DNA from: Prochlorococcus marinus | GTDB taxonomy: Bacteria; Cyanobacteriota; Cyanobacteriia; PCC-6307; Cyanobiaceae | DNA: 64,000 nt | Direction: 5' to 3' | Assembly: GCF_001180325.1 (NCBI RefSeq) | Contig: NZ_CVSZ01000035.1 | Coordinates: forward strand, 186,001-250,000 | Shown here: in pieces, positions 29,675-36,920 of the stretch | Layout: each line of letters opens with the position of its first letter | Position numbering within the stretch: the stretch's first letter is position 1 | Program-made: the position numbers and the translations under genes | Notes under the pieces: generated by a model | Told to the model about the DNA's origin: nothing | The model's database searches: none | What the model saw: only the letters and a program-made list of their open reading frames with translations

Positions 29675-30469
29675 TTATGCCTTTCTTCCGTAAAGCTCTC
29701 CAATTATTTTTACATCAAGTGGATCCTTTGAACCCATGTCTGTATCTGAAGGTTGGATTGCTTCAAAAGTACCAGCAAATTCGTCTGTGTCAGAATCTAC
29801 ATTTTTGATTGAAAGAGTAATAACGCCAGTACCGTTTACATCAACTTTAATATTTTCTTTTGCAAGTTCTTCGTCATCGCCCCCTAATGCAACTAAACCT
29901 TGAGCATATTCAACACCAGTATTTTTAGCTCTTGCCTTAGGATCTAGAAAATCACCAGTTCTGTAGTTAGGTGTAAATGTTGAACCATTAACCTCAGTGC
30001 CTGGCTCAATTGATGAAGGTAAATCAGCTGTAAGATCTTTTGCTGAGAATGCAAATGGCACCTCTAAACCACCAGGAGTTAATACAGTAATAAGTTGAAA
30101 ATCAATACCACCCTTTTCAGTGAAAGTTCCTGAATCAATATCTCCATAAACTTCTGTCACAGTAGTGTTATTTCTTGGACTAATAATTTTGGTAGAAACA
30201 AATTCTGCAGCTTTTCGTTTTGTCCCTGGCACTTTTACATAAACTTCTGTTGGATGCATGCATATTCCTTTAAGGCTATCTCCATTCCCTAGAGATATTG
30301 ATCCGACAAGAGATGAGTCTAATGTGGGACAGTCATTAGCTTTTCCTGTGTTAACAACATCTGTGAATTGTGCATTTCCTCTTTCAGAAAAAGCAAATGT
30401 TTTAACAGGTACGAAAGCAAAAGTTATACAAATTGAAATAACAAAAGCTAAGAAAGAACGAATTCTCAT
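29675..30469 (-). CDS. psbO: Photosystem II manganese-stabilising protein PsbO
   Basis: Lumenal extrinsic subunit that shields the oxygen-evolving Mn cluster. The start taken is the ATG at 30469, giving 264 residues and a standard Sec signal peptide (MRIRSFLAFVISICITFAFV, then a cut near VKTFAFS). A frame 45 bases longer exists but would bury the signal. Mature-part marks include LDSSLVGSISLGNG, two cysteines near residues 47 and 72 that form the known disulfide, and GDIDSGTFTEKGGIDFQ. It has its own terminator, and the 216-base upstream gap suggests its own promoter. Confidence 0.95.
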   Translation of the reverse strand: MRIRSFLAFVISICITFAFVPVKTFAFSERGNAQFTDVVNTGKANDCPTLDSSLVGSISLGNGDSLKGICMHPTEVYVKVPGTKRKAAEFVSTKIISPRNNTTVTEVYGDIDSGTFTEKGGIDFQLITVLTPGGLEVPFAFSAKDLTADLPSSIEPGTEVNGSTFTPNYRTGDFLDPKARAKNTGVEYAQGLVALGGDDEELAKENIKVDVNGTGVITLSIKNVDSDTDEFAGTFEAIQPSDTDMGSKDPLDVKIIGELYGRKA

Positions 30470-30685
30470 AATTAAAGTTGCAGTAAAGTTCTGTGACGAT
30501 AGATTAAAGGTCATCTAATAAGTTCAGTACGGATATTACAAGGGAAAGGACCATAAAAGATAGGACTATTAAATCCTCGAAACAACCCGTAGCTTTTTAG
30601 ATTTTAAAAAACTGGAATTATTTTAAGCTATCACATTATTTTTAATGATTAAGATTACAAAAAAATACAAATTAAAAAATTTTTT

Positions 30686-31942
30686 TTATTTTTTTAATGA
30701 AATAATTTGGGTTATTAATTTATTTGCTAAATCAATTTTTGATGTTTTGTTAATGTAGTGTTCCATGCTGTTGGTATCGAATAGCCAACCTTCATTTTGT
30801 GCCAAAAAACCAAATCCTTGGCCTTCAAGATCAATTGGATTAGCGAATAGATAATCACAACCCTTTTGGATAATCTTTTCTTTAATTTTTAATCGTGCTT
30901 CTTCGATAGATCCTGTAAAAGCACAAAAGCCTACAAAAACTTGGTTATCTTTTTTTGATTTACTAATTGTTTTTAAAATATCTGGGACTAGCTCAAAGTT
31001 TTGATTCAAATGAGTATTAATTTGATTTTTTGGAATTTTAGCTGAAGTATCAGAGGTTATCTTGAAATCAGATACTGCTGCATTCATAAAAAAATAATCG
31101 CAATTTGATATTTCATTATTTAGTGCCCTAATTAAATCAACACTAGTTTCAATTTCATATCTTTTTATTCCATCAGTAAGATTCTTATCGATTTTCAGAG
31201 GACCATGAACATATTTTACTTGTGCTCCTCTGAACCTCGCTACTTGAGAAAGAAGTAGGCCCATAGCTCCAGAACTTTTGTTAGTAATCTGTCTTGCCGC
31301 GTCAATTTTCTCTGAGGTACACCCTCCAGTTATTAAAATTTCTTTATTAAGTAAATCTTTGCGATATTCATTTTGTTTGTGTGAAGCTATAAATTCAAGA
31401 GCTAATTGGATTAGATCGTTTGGAGGAATCTTACCGATGCCAATAGCATCACATGCTAAGAGGCCTTCACTTGGTTGCAAAGACAAAACATTTTCGTAAT
31501 TCTGTAAATTCTCATAGTTTTTTTGTACAGCTTTATTTAGCCACATTTGCGTATTCATTGCTGGTGCAACAATAATTGGCTTTATATTTGCTAGTAAGAT
31601 GCTTGGAATCAATCCCTCTGCATTTCCAGTTACCCATTTGGATAATGTTGTTGCTGTTAAAGGGGCAATGATTAAAATATCAGCCCAATTACTTAGTTCT
31701 ATGTGAAGAGGTGTTGATTGACTATCAGACCATTGATCATTTTCTAAAATGCACGGGTTTCTACTTAAAATAGAAAGAGAAAGCGGCTTTATTAATTTCT
31801 CTGCATTTTTTGATAAAACGCATCTTATTTCATAATTTTCTTTCGCCAATTGACTAACTAATAATGGAATTCTTACAGCTGCAATACTTCCAGTTATTAA
31901 TAAAAGAACCTTTATTTTGGAGTCCTTACTTTTAGTTTTCAT
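30686..31942 (-). CDS. coaBC: Phosphopantothenoylcysteine synthetase/decarboxylase
   Basis: Bifunctional coenzyme A enzyme. The N-terminal CoaC flavoprotein half (residues 1-190) has TGSIAAVR, the PAMNTQMW motif and the ACDAIGIGK segment. The C-terminal CoaB half starts near ILITGGCTSEKIDAARQITNKSSG and contains the AAVSDF motif. The protein is 418 residues, normal for the fusion. Its start overlaps the stop of the upstream DUF2555 gene by 11 bases, implying coupling. Confidence 0.96.
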   Translation of the reverse strand: MKTKSKDSKIKVLLLITGSIAAVRIPLLVSQLAKENYEIRCVLSKNAEKLIKPLSLSILSRNPCILENDQWSDSQSTPLHIELSNWADILIIAPLTATTLSKWVTGNAEGLIPSILLANIKPIIVAPAMNTQMWLNKAVQKNYENLQNYENVLSLQPSEGLLACDAIGIGKIPPNDLIQLALEFIASHKQNEYRKDLLNKEILITGGCTSEKIDAARQITNKSSGAMGLLLSQVARFRGAQVKYVHGPLKIDKNLTDGIKRYEIETSVDLIRALNNEISNCDYFFMNAAVSDFKITSDTSAKIPKNQINTHLNQNFELVPDILKTISKSKKDNQVFVGFCAFTGSIEEARLKIKEKIIQKGCDYLFANPIDLEGQGFGFLAQNEGWLFDTNSMEHYINKTSKIDLANKLITQIISLKK

Positions 31943-32168
31943 CGAAAGGTTCCTGATCGAGGAGATGGGTATAATTAGTTGTTAATTCTGGTCTATTGAT
32001 TGCAAGCGCCCTCAGTAGGTGCCAGTCTTTTAAACCATCAAATGGAGTATTATAGTTATCTTCCTCTAGCCTTTTAGCGAGCTCAAGGGTCATTTCTTCA
32101 TCAAAAGAATTTACTAGTTCCTCACTTATTTTATTTTCAGAAATGAATTTCATATTGAGTAGAGTCAA
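31932..32168 (-). CDS. DUF2555 cyanobacterial protein
   Basis: Short soluble protein of a cyanobacteria-specific family, recognised by LAKRLEEDNYNTPFDGLKDWHLLRALAINRPEL. The frame is 78 residues; an internal ATG at residue 6 (MKFISEN) may be the real start because the family's similarity begins after it. It overlaps coaBC by 11 bases. Biochemical role unknown. Confidence 0.82.
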   Translation of the reverse strand: MTLLNMKFISENKISEELVNSFDEEMTLELAKRLEEDNYNTPFDGLKDWHLLRALAINRPELTTNYTHLLDQEPFDEN

Positions 32169-32243
32169 TATACCTTAATAATAAAGCCTCACGTAATTAT
32201 TTAAAATTGATATAAAAATTAAGTACATATTTTTAGGGAAAAA

Positions 32244-32348
32244 ATGGGTTTCAATTTTGATAATCTTTTCAAATTGTTGTTAGGTCATTTATCTTCATTC
32301 TCAGTCATAAATATGCAAACTCTCCTTTTCAAAAATATTCTTTCTTAA
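32244..32348 (+). CDS. Possible 34-residue small protein
   Basis: An ATG frame preceded by AGGG at five to six bases, ending 24 bases before the next gene. The peptide is hydrophobic and helical, starting MGFNFDNLFKLLLGHLSSFS. It sits alone in the 204-base gap between the divergent DUF2555 and 66-residue genes. The only support is the ribosome binding site and start; the Phe/Leu/Asn/Lys-rich make-up is also what random AT-rich DNA gives. Confidence 0.28.
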   Translation: MGFNFDNLFKLLLGHLSSFSVINMQTLLFKNILS

Positions 32349-32372
32349 GATATTATTCTAAGAATTTATATC

Positions 32373-32573
32373 ATGTCGCAAACCAAAAGAGAGCAAGTCA
32401 TTAGTCACATTCGCTATTTAAGGCAAGAGCTCAGAGAAATGCATTTAGGAATAAAAGAAGATGGCCTTTTCCCTGAACCAGGCGAATTAAGGGGATTAAT
32501 GGCTCAGTTGGAAGCATTACTTGAATTAATTGAAGGAAATACTAAAATTCAAGCAAACTCTGAAGCGGCTTAG
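32373..32573 (+). CDS. Small conserved helical protein
   Basis: A 66-residue, mostly helical soluble protein (REQVISHIRYLRQELREMHLG, then GELRGLMAQLEALLELIEG). I have no family name for it, but its well-balanced composition and its position 11 bases before the DUF565 gene make it a convincing gene. The two may form an operon. No function is proposed. Confidence 0.75.
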   Translation: MSQTKREQVISHIRYLRQELREMHLGIKEDGLFPEPGELRGLMAQLEALLELIEGNTKIQANSEAA

Positions 32574-32584
32574 TTTAATGCAAG

Positions 32585-32926
32585 ATGGTTGTTAAACCTC
32601 AAAAGACAAAATTTCAGCTAAAAATTGTGGAAAATATTCAAACATTAAGTATTTGGGCTAATAATCCATGGCGAAGATATTCAATATCATTGATTACACT
32701 TTTAATCGGCTATTTTTTTGGGAGTTCTCTTGGTATGGTAAGTGCCGTTGTGGAACTTATGGATCCTGTAGCTGCTTTTTTATCAGTAGTTTTTATTGAG
32801 TTGTTAATAGTTCTAAGAAGAAATTTTAGATTTGAAAGGAAAAAGAAATTTTTAGTACTTTTATTAGATTCTTTAAGGTTAGGATTATTTTATGGTTTCT
32901 TTACTGAAAGTCTTAAGTTGCTATAA
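32585..32926 (+). CDS. ycf20: DUF565 / Ycf20-like membrane protein
   Basis: Small membrane protein of 113 residues with two or three hydrophobic helices (about 33-55, 60-78 and 92-108) and the family-like WRRYSISLITLLIGYFFGSSLG segment. The family is found in cyanobacteria and, as ycf20, in algal plastids; plant relatives have been linked to photoprotective quenching. It converges with pyrB, two bases apart. The family call is from memory of this pattern. Confidence 0.75.
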   Translation: MVVKPQKTKFQLKIVENIQTLSIWANNPWRRYSISLITLLIGYFFGSSLGMVSAVVELMDPVAAFLSVVFIELLIVLRRNFRFERKKKFLVLLLDSLRLGLFYGFFTESLKLL

Positions 32927-32928
32927 AT

Positions 32929-33945
32929 TTACTTGTTGTGTTTTTGTAATAGATAAAGCAAAGCCATTCTTATAGGGATACCATTTGCAACTTGATTATT
33001 AATTAAGCAATTAGGATATCGATCTACCACTTTGCTACTTATTTCAATATCTCTATTAATGGGACCAGGATGTAGAATTGGAATTTGTTTATTATTTAAC
33101 GATAATTTCTCAGGAGTTAGGCCATAATCCAAACTATATGAATCAATGCTACTTAGTAAATTTTCCATCATTCTCTCTTTCTGGAGTCTTAAAACAATAA
33201 TCGCATCTGCAATTTTTATTGATTCTTCCAATGATCTAGAAATTATTATCGAACCTCTTGATTTAACAGGATCTTCTGATTGATTTGGCGCGGGGGTTTT
33301 TAAAAAATTGATAAATTCATCAGGTATTAATGTCTTAGGACCACATAAGATTATATCGGCGCCGAATGCACTCAATGCCCATAGATTTGACCTAGCAACC
33401 CTTGAATGATTAACGTCTCCAATTATTAAAATTTTTTTGGAATTTAAAACTTTTGGATTCAGTGTTTTTTGGGAAAAGAATTTTATCAATGTGTAGATGT
33501 CAAGCAGTCCTTGGCTGGGGTGACTATGTAATCCATCTCCAGCATTAAGAACTGAAGTCTTGGAATTTATTGCATCAAGTTTTTTTGCGATCTCAAAGGT
33601 TATGTAACTTGATGAATGTCTGATAACTAATGTATCCGCCCCCATAGCAGAATAAGTTATGGCTGTATCAATTATTGTTTCGCCTTTTGTTAAAGAGCTG
33701 GAGGATGGCGCAAAAGTTTGGACATCAGCAGAAAGTCTTTTTGAAGCAAGCTCAAAACTATTTTTTGTCCTTGTACTGGCTTCAAAAAATAAAGACGTTA
33801 CCAAAGTCCCTTGTAAGGCCGGTATCTTTTTTGTTCCTGCATTATTTAGTGCATCAAATCTATTAGCTAATTCAAATACTGACTCATAATCTTTAATTGA
33901 AAAATTAGCTAGTGTATGGATATGTTTATGAGGCCAAATTTGCAT
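32929..33945 (-). CDS. pyrB: Aspartate carbamoyltransferase catalytic subunit
   Basis: Second step of pyrimidine synthesis, making carbamoyl aspartate. The 338 residues include the carbamoyl-phosphate motif [15 protein letters not shown], the [12 protein letters not shown] loop with the mobile lysine, the HPSQGLLD motif and C-terminal [11 protein letters not shown]. No pyrI gene is adjacent, as is usual in cyanobacteria. It follows mpg on the same strand after 21 bases. Confidence 0.97.
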   Translation of the reverse strand: MQIWPHKHIHTLANFSIKDYESVFELANRFDALNNAGTKKIPALQGTLVTSLFFEASTRTKNSFELASKRLSADVQTFAPSSSSLTKGETIIDTAITYSAMGADTLVIRHSSSYITFEIAKKLDAINSKTSVLNAGDGLHSHPSQGLLDIYTLIKFFSQKTLNPKVLNSKKILIIGDVNHSRVARSNLWALSAFGADIILCGPKTLIPDEFINFLKTPAPNQSEDPVKSRGSIIISRSLEESIKIADAIIVLRLQKERMMENLLSSIDSYSLDYGLTPEKLSLNNKQIPILHPGPINRDIEISSKVVDRYPNCLINNQVANGIPIRMALLYLLQKHNK

Positions 33946-33966
33946 TACGTTTAAAAAGATAAATGA

Positions 33967-34551
33967 TTATTGAAATTTAGGTGTTCTTTCACCTTTTAAT
34001 CTTTTACTTACACTCCTACTATTTTTAAGATACCAACGCCATTTTATATTTTTTGCCTTTGATATGCCAATTCTCGTAGTTTGAATAAGATCTTTTTCTT
34101 CTAGAGTCGCGTTTCGTGGAGAAATCCATAAAGATTTGTTATTAAGAACTTCAAGTGAGTTAAATGAATTATCTATACCGAATGTTTTAGTAACTAGGCC
34201 AGGTCCAGAAGCTAATCTTTCATTCTTATTCGAAATAAAAACTGATCTTATTAAAACACCACTCGCAAAATTTTCTTTATCGGTAACTATGTTTAAACAA
34301 TGATGAATTCCATAAGATTTGTAAATATAAAATGTGCCAGGTTTGCCAAATAATGATTTGTTTGATTCAGTCATTTTGCGGTAGCCATGACATGCCTCTT
34401 CTTCCTGTGAATAAGCTTCAGTTTCAACAATAACCCCTTTAACTTGATCTAAATCATTCTTTTTTTTTATGAGGTGACAGCCTATTAAATCAGGAGCAAC
34501 AAGTTTAGAGTGCCGATAAAAAAAATTTTTTGGAAATAATTCTTCTTCTAT
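33967..34551 (-). CDS. mpg: 3-methyladenine DNA glycosylase (AAG family), non-standard start codon
   Basis: Base-excision glycosylase that removes alkylated purines. The first ATG (34374) would give 135 residues and lose the catalytic glutamate. The frame stays open upstream and encodes the conserved N-terminus, PKNFFYRHSKLVAPDLIGCH, and VIVETEAY with the catalytic Glu. Between the in-frame TAA at 34567-34569 and 34374 there is no ATG, GTG, TTG or CTG. The best start is ATA at 34549-34551, preceded by AAGGA at good spacing, giving 194 residues, the usual family length. An ATG-to-ATA change is the simplest explanation. Confidence 0.8.
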   Translation of the reverse strand: MEEELFPKNFFYRHSKLVAPDLIGCHLIKKKNDLDQVKGVIVETEAYSQEEEACHGYRKMTESNKSLFGKPGTFYIYKSYGIHHCLNIVTDKENFASGVLIRSVFISNKNERLASGPGLVTKTFGIDNSFNSLEVLNNKSLWISPRNATLEEKDLIQTTRIGISKAKNIKWRWYLKNSRSVSKRLKGERTPKFQ

Positions 34552-34720
34552 TTTTCGATATCCTTCTTATAACATATTTAGCTGAGAAAAATAATTAAGG
34601 CTATTAATTTATATTGATTTACAAAAAGATGTTATTTTTTTTAAATTATTTGAAATTCAAAGGATATGTAAATAAGTTGTTCTTAATAAACTATTATTTA
34701 ATAAGAAAGATAATGAAAGT

Positions 34721-35014
34721 ATGACAAAAATAACTAAAGAGGAAGTGAAAAAAGTTGCTCATTTAGCGAGATTAGAACTTAATAAGGATGAAATTAATAA
34801 TCATGCAGAACAATTAGAAAAGATATTGGATTATATAAGACAACTTGAAAAAATTGATACAGATGATGTTCCCTGTACAACGAGAGCTATAGAGGTTGTA
34901 AATGTCTTTAGAAAAGACGAAAAGAAAAATTCTAATTGCAATGAAGAACTTTTAGAATTGGGTCCATTGAGAGAAGATAAATACTTTAAAGTACCAAAAA
35001 TTATTAATGATTGA
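34721..35014 (+). CDS. gatC: Asp-tRNA(Asn)/Glu-tRNA(Gln) amidotransferase subunit C
   Basis: Small chaperone-like subunit of the GatCAB complex that amidates Glu-tRNA(Gln), needed because cyanobacteria lack glutaminyl-tRNA synthetase. The 97 residues match the family in full: EEVKKVAHLARLELNKDEI, QLEKILDYIRQLEKIDTDDVPCT and the C-terminal LREDKYFKVPKII. gatA and gatB are not in the window, which is common. It converges with crtR, five bases apart. Confidence 0.95.
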   Translation: MTKITKEEVKKVAHLARLELNKDEINNHAEQLEKILDYIRQLEKIDTDDVPCTTRAIEVVNVFRKDEKKNSNCNEELLELGPLREDKYFKVPKIIND

Positions 35015-35019
35015 GGAAG

Positions 35020-36039
35020 TTAGTTGCTTCCAATAAATGTTTTATTGACTATCTTTAATAAAAATTTTTTTATTTTAAAGCCTGGATATAAATTTATGAT
35101 TTTTCTTATTTTCCCTCTCTTTTTACTATGACTCCTTACACCTATTAATAAATCATAAATAAAGTTAAAAATGTCTTTTTTACTTTCAAATATCCCTACC
35201 CTTTGAGGGGAGCCTTTTTTATCTAATAAAGGCTTAGTTTTTTCATAAGCTATTTTGTATTCAAACCAAGGAATCGAAGGCCAAAGATGATGAATGAGAT
35301 GGTAATTTTGACCCATTATCAATAAATTCATAAATTTACTTGGATAAACTCGAGAATTTATCCATTTATTTCTTGATCGAAATGGTCTATGGGGTAAATA
35401 ATCAAAAAATATTCCTAAAGTGACTCCTACCATTAATGCTGGGCCGAACCATAAATTATAAATTAAATTCATAAAGTCAAATTTCAAACCTGCCAAGATA
35501 ATTACTATGAAAATGGATCTTTCAATTCCCCATTGTAGTAATTCAAATCTTCGCCAAAGTTTTCTTTGAAAGAAAAACACCTCATGATAAAAAAATCTTG
35601 GAGCAATTAGCCAAATCGGACCAAAAGTACTGACAATATGATCTGGATCATTTTTCGGATGATTTACGTGAATATGATGTTGTAAATGGACTCTAGTAAA
35701 AACTGGGAAGCTAAACCCTAAAAGAATAGCTGAGCCATGGCCCATTGCTTGATTTATCCAAGGAACTGGATGAGCAGCTTTATGACAGGCATCATGAATA
35801 ACAGTACCTTCAATATGCAAAGCTAAAAACGCAGTAGCCACAAGTAAAGGTAAAGGCCAAACACCTCTATACCATTGCCATATGCTAAGGAAAGCAAGAA
35901 AATAACCACCAAAAAATAAACCTAATGTTGGATTCCAAAAACTTGGCGGATCTACGTAATTTTTAATCTCTTTTTGCCAATTAAATGTTTTTGAAGAATT
36001 AGTATTTTTATTAGTTAAGTTTGAAATCGTTTCTTTTAT
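35020..36039 (-). CDS. crtR: Beta-carotene hydroxylase CrtR type, start codon unclear
   Basis: Membrane di-iron hydroxylase that makes zeaxanthin from beta-carotene. Histidine clusters HDACHKAAH, HLQHHIHVNHP and HLIHHLWPSIPW mark the family. The first standard start, GTG at 35841, would cut off the first membrane helix. Upstream the frame is open for 66 codons and encodes a typical CrtR N-terminus (YVDPPSFWNPTLGLFFGG, then a helix and YRGVWPLPLL). In this stretch there is no ATG, GTG, TTG or CTG before the TAA at 36043-36045. ATA at 36037-36039 or ATT at 36025-36027 are the remaining candidates; ATA gives 339 residues. Confidence 0.82.
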   Translation of the reverse strand: MKETISNLTNKNTNSSKTFNWQKEIKNYVDPPSFWNPTLGLFFGGYFLAFLSIWQWYRGVWPLPLLVATAFLALHIEGTVIHDACHKAAHPVPWINQAMGHGSAILLGFSFPVFTRVHLQHHIHVNHPKNDPDHIVSTFGPIWLIAPRFFYHEVFFFQRKLWRRFELLQWGIERSIFIVIILAGLKFDFMNLIYNLWFGPALMVGVTLGIFFDYLPHRPFRSRNKWINSRVYPSKFMNLLIMGQNYHLIHHLWPSIPWFEYKIAYEKTKPLLDKKGSPQRVGIFESKKDIFNFIYDLLIGVRSHSKKRGKIRKIINLYPGFKIKKFLLKIVNKTFIGSN

Positions 36040-36196
36040 TCTTTAAATAATATAACTAATATTTTAAGTTGATTGCATGCTTCAACATTAAAAATTTCTT
36101 TTAAGAGATTATTAATTTAATTTTAATGTGTCAAATTAATCATCTTAAGAAAAAAAATTTTTAAAATAAGCCTCTTTCAATTATCATTTTATTTGA

Positions 36197-36278
36197 GCGG
36201 TCGTGGCGGAATTGGTAGACGCGCGAGTTTTAGGTACTCGTATCTTCGGGTGTGGGAGTTCAAGTCTCCCCGACCGCA
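36197..36278 (+). tRNA. tRNA-Leu (anticodon TAG)
   Basis: An 82-base cloverleaf with acceptor arms GCGGTCG/CGACCGC, D-arm GGCGGAATTGGTAGACGC, anticodon stem CGAGT/ACTCG with loop TTTAGGT giving anticodon TAG, a long variable arm with a TTCG-type tip as expected for leucine, and T-arm GGGAGTTCAAGTCTCCC. The discriminator base is A. CCA is not encoded. Confidence 0.97.
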
Positions 36279-36349
36279 CTTAAGGAAATTATGTTAGATA
36301 GTTTGCTTATCTAAATCAGCTCTTATAATTTAATTAAGTAGTTAATTTA

Positions 36350-36799
36350 ATGAATAGTTTGATATTTTATTTGGGAACTTTTTATATTTTAGTTGGGACT
36401 ATTTTTCTAGCTGTACCGATAATTTATCTTGAGCTCGGTAAACCAAAAGACTTAATAAGAGCTTTTTTTAATTTATTAATAGGTTTGATATTAATAATCA
36501 AAAATAAAACATTAGATGAATCATTTTTTGTAATTTCCCTTTTTTTCACAGTAATAGTTATTTTTTATCTAGTAGAGCTTTTTTTATCTAGATGGTACCA
36601 ATTGACAGATATCGAAAAGAAAAAATTAACTACCTTTTTGGAGTTTAAAAACAATTTTTCAAAAATATTAGAATCTATTAATCTGGGATTTGTTGATTTC
36701 ACGAAAACTTCAAATTTTTTTAATTTTGGTAGCGATACTAAACAATCAACCCAAAAAAAGTGGGTAAGAAATGATAAAAATGATAATATAAAAGTCTGA
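36350..36799 (+). CDS. Ycf66-like membrane protein
   Basis: A 149-residue protein with three hydrophobic helices (about 5-27, 38-51 and 60-80) followed by a charged, Lys- and Asn-rich C-terminal tail. Topology and the TLDESFFVISLFFTVIVIFY stretch resemble the cyanobacterial/plastid Ycf66 family, but similarity is low and I give the name with reserve. It lies between tRNA-Leu and ileS on the same strand. Function unknown. Confidence 0.55.
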   Translation: MNSLIFYLGTFYILVGTIFLAVPIIYLELGKPKDLIRAFFNLLIGLILIIKNKTLDESFFVISLFFTVIVIFYLVELFLSRWYQLTDIEKKKLTTFLEFKNNFSKILESINLGFVDFTKTSNFFNFGSDTKQSTQKKWVRNDKNDNIKV

Positions 36800-36859
36800 A
36801 ATCAAATAAATTGGTTATTTGAAACATCCTCAAAAAACTACAGGTCAATTAAGAAAGAA

Positions 36860-36865
36860 TATAAT
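36860..36865 (+). promoter_or_regulatory. ileS: Candidate ileS -10 box
   Basis: A perfect TATAAT 55 bases before the ileS start, in the 121-base gap after the Ycf66-like gene. No matching -35 is visible. It would put the transcript start near 36872. Confidence 0.35.
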
Positions 36866-36920
36866 GAACTAGATTTATTTAAATAATTCTTTTGATCACC
36901 AATATTTCTTATATCGTCCT

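Noticed and set aside
33967..34374. mpg as a truncated pseudogene of 135 residues
   Set aside because: The missing N-terminus is present in frame without stops, so only the start codon is odd; the coding sequence is intact.
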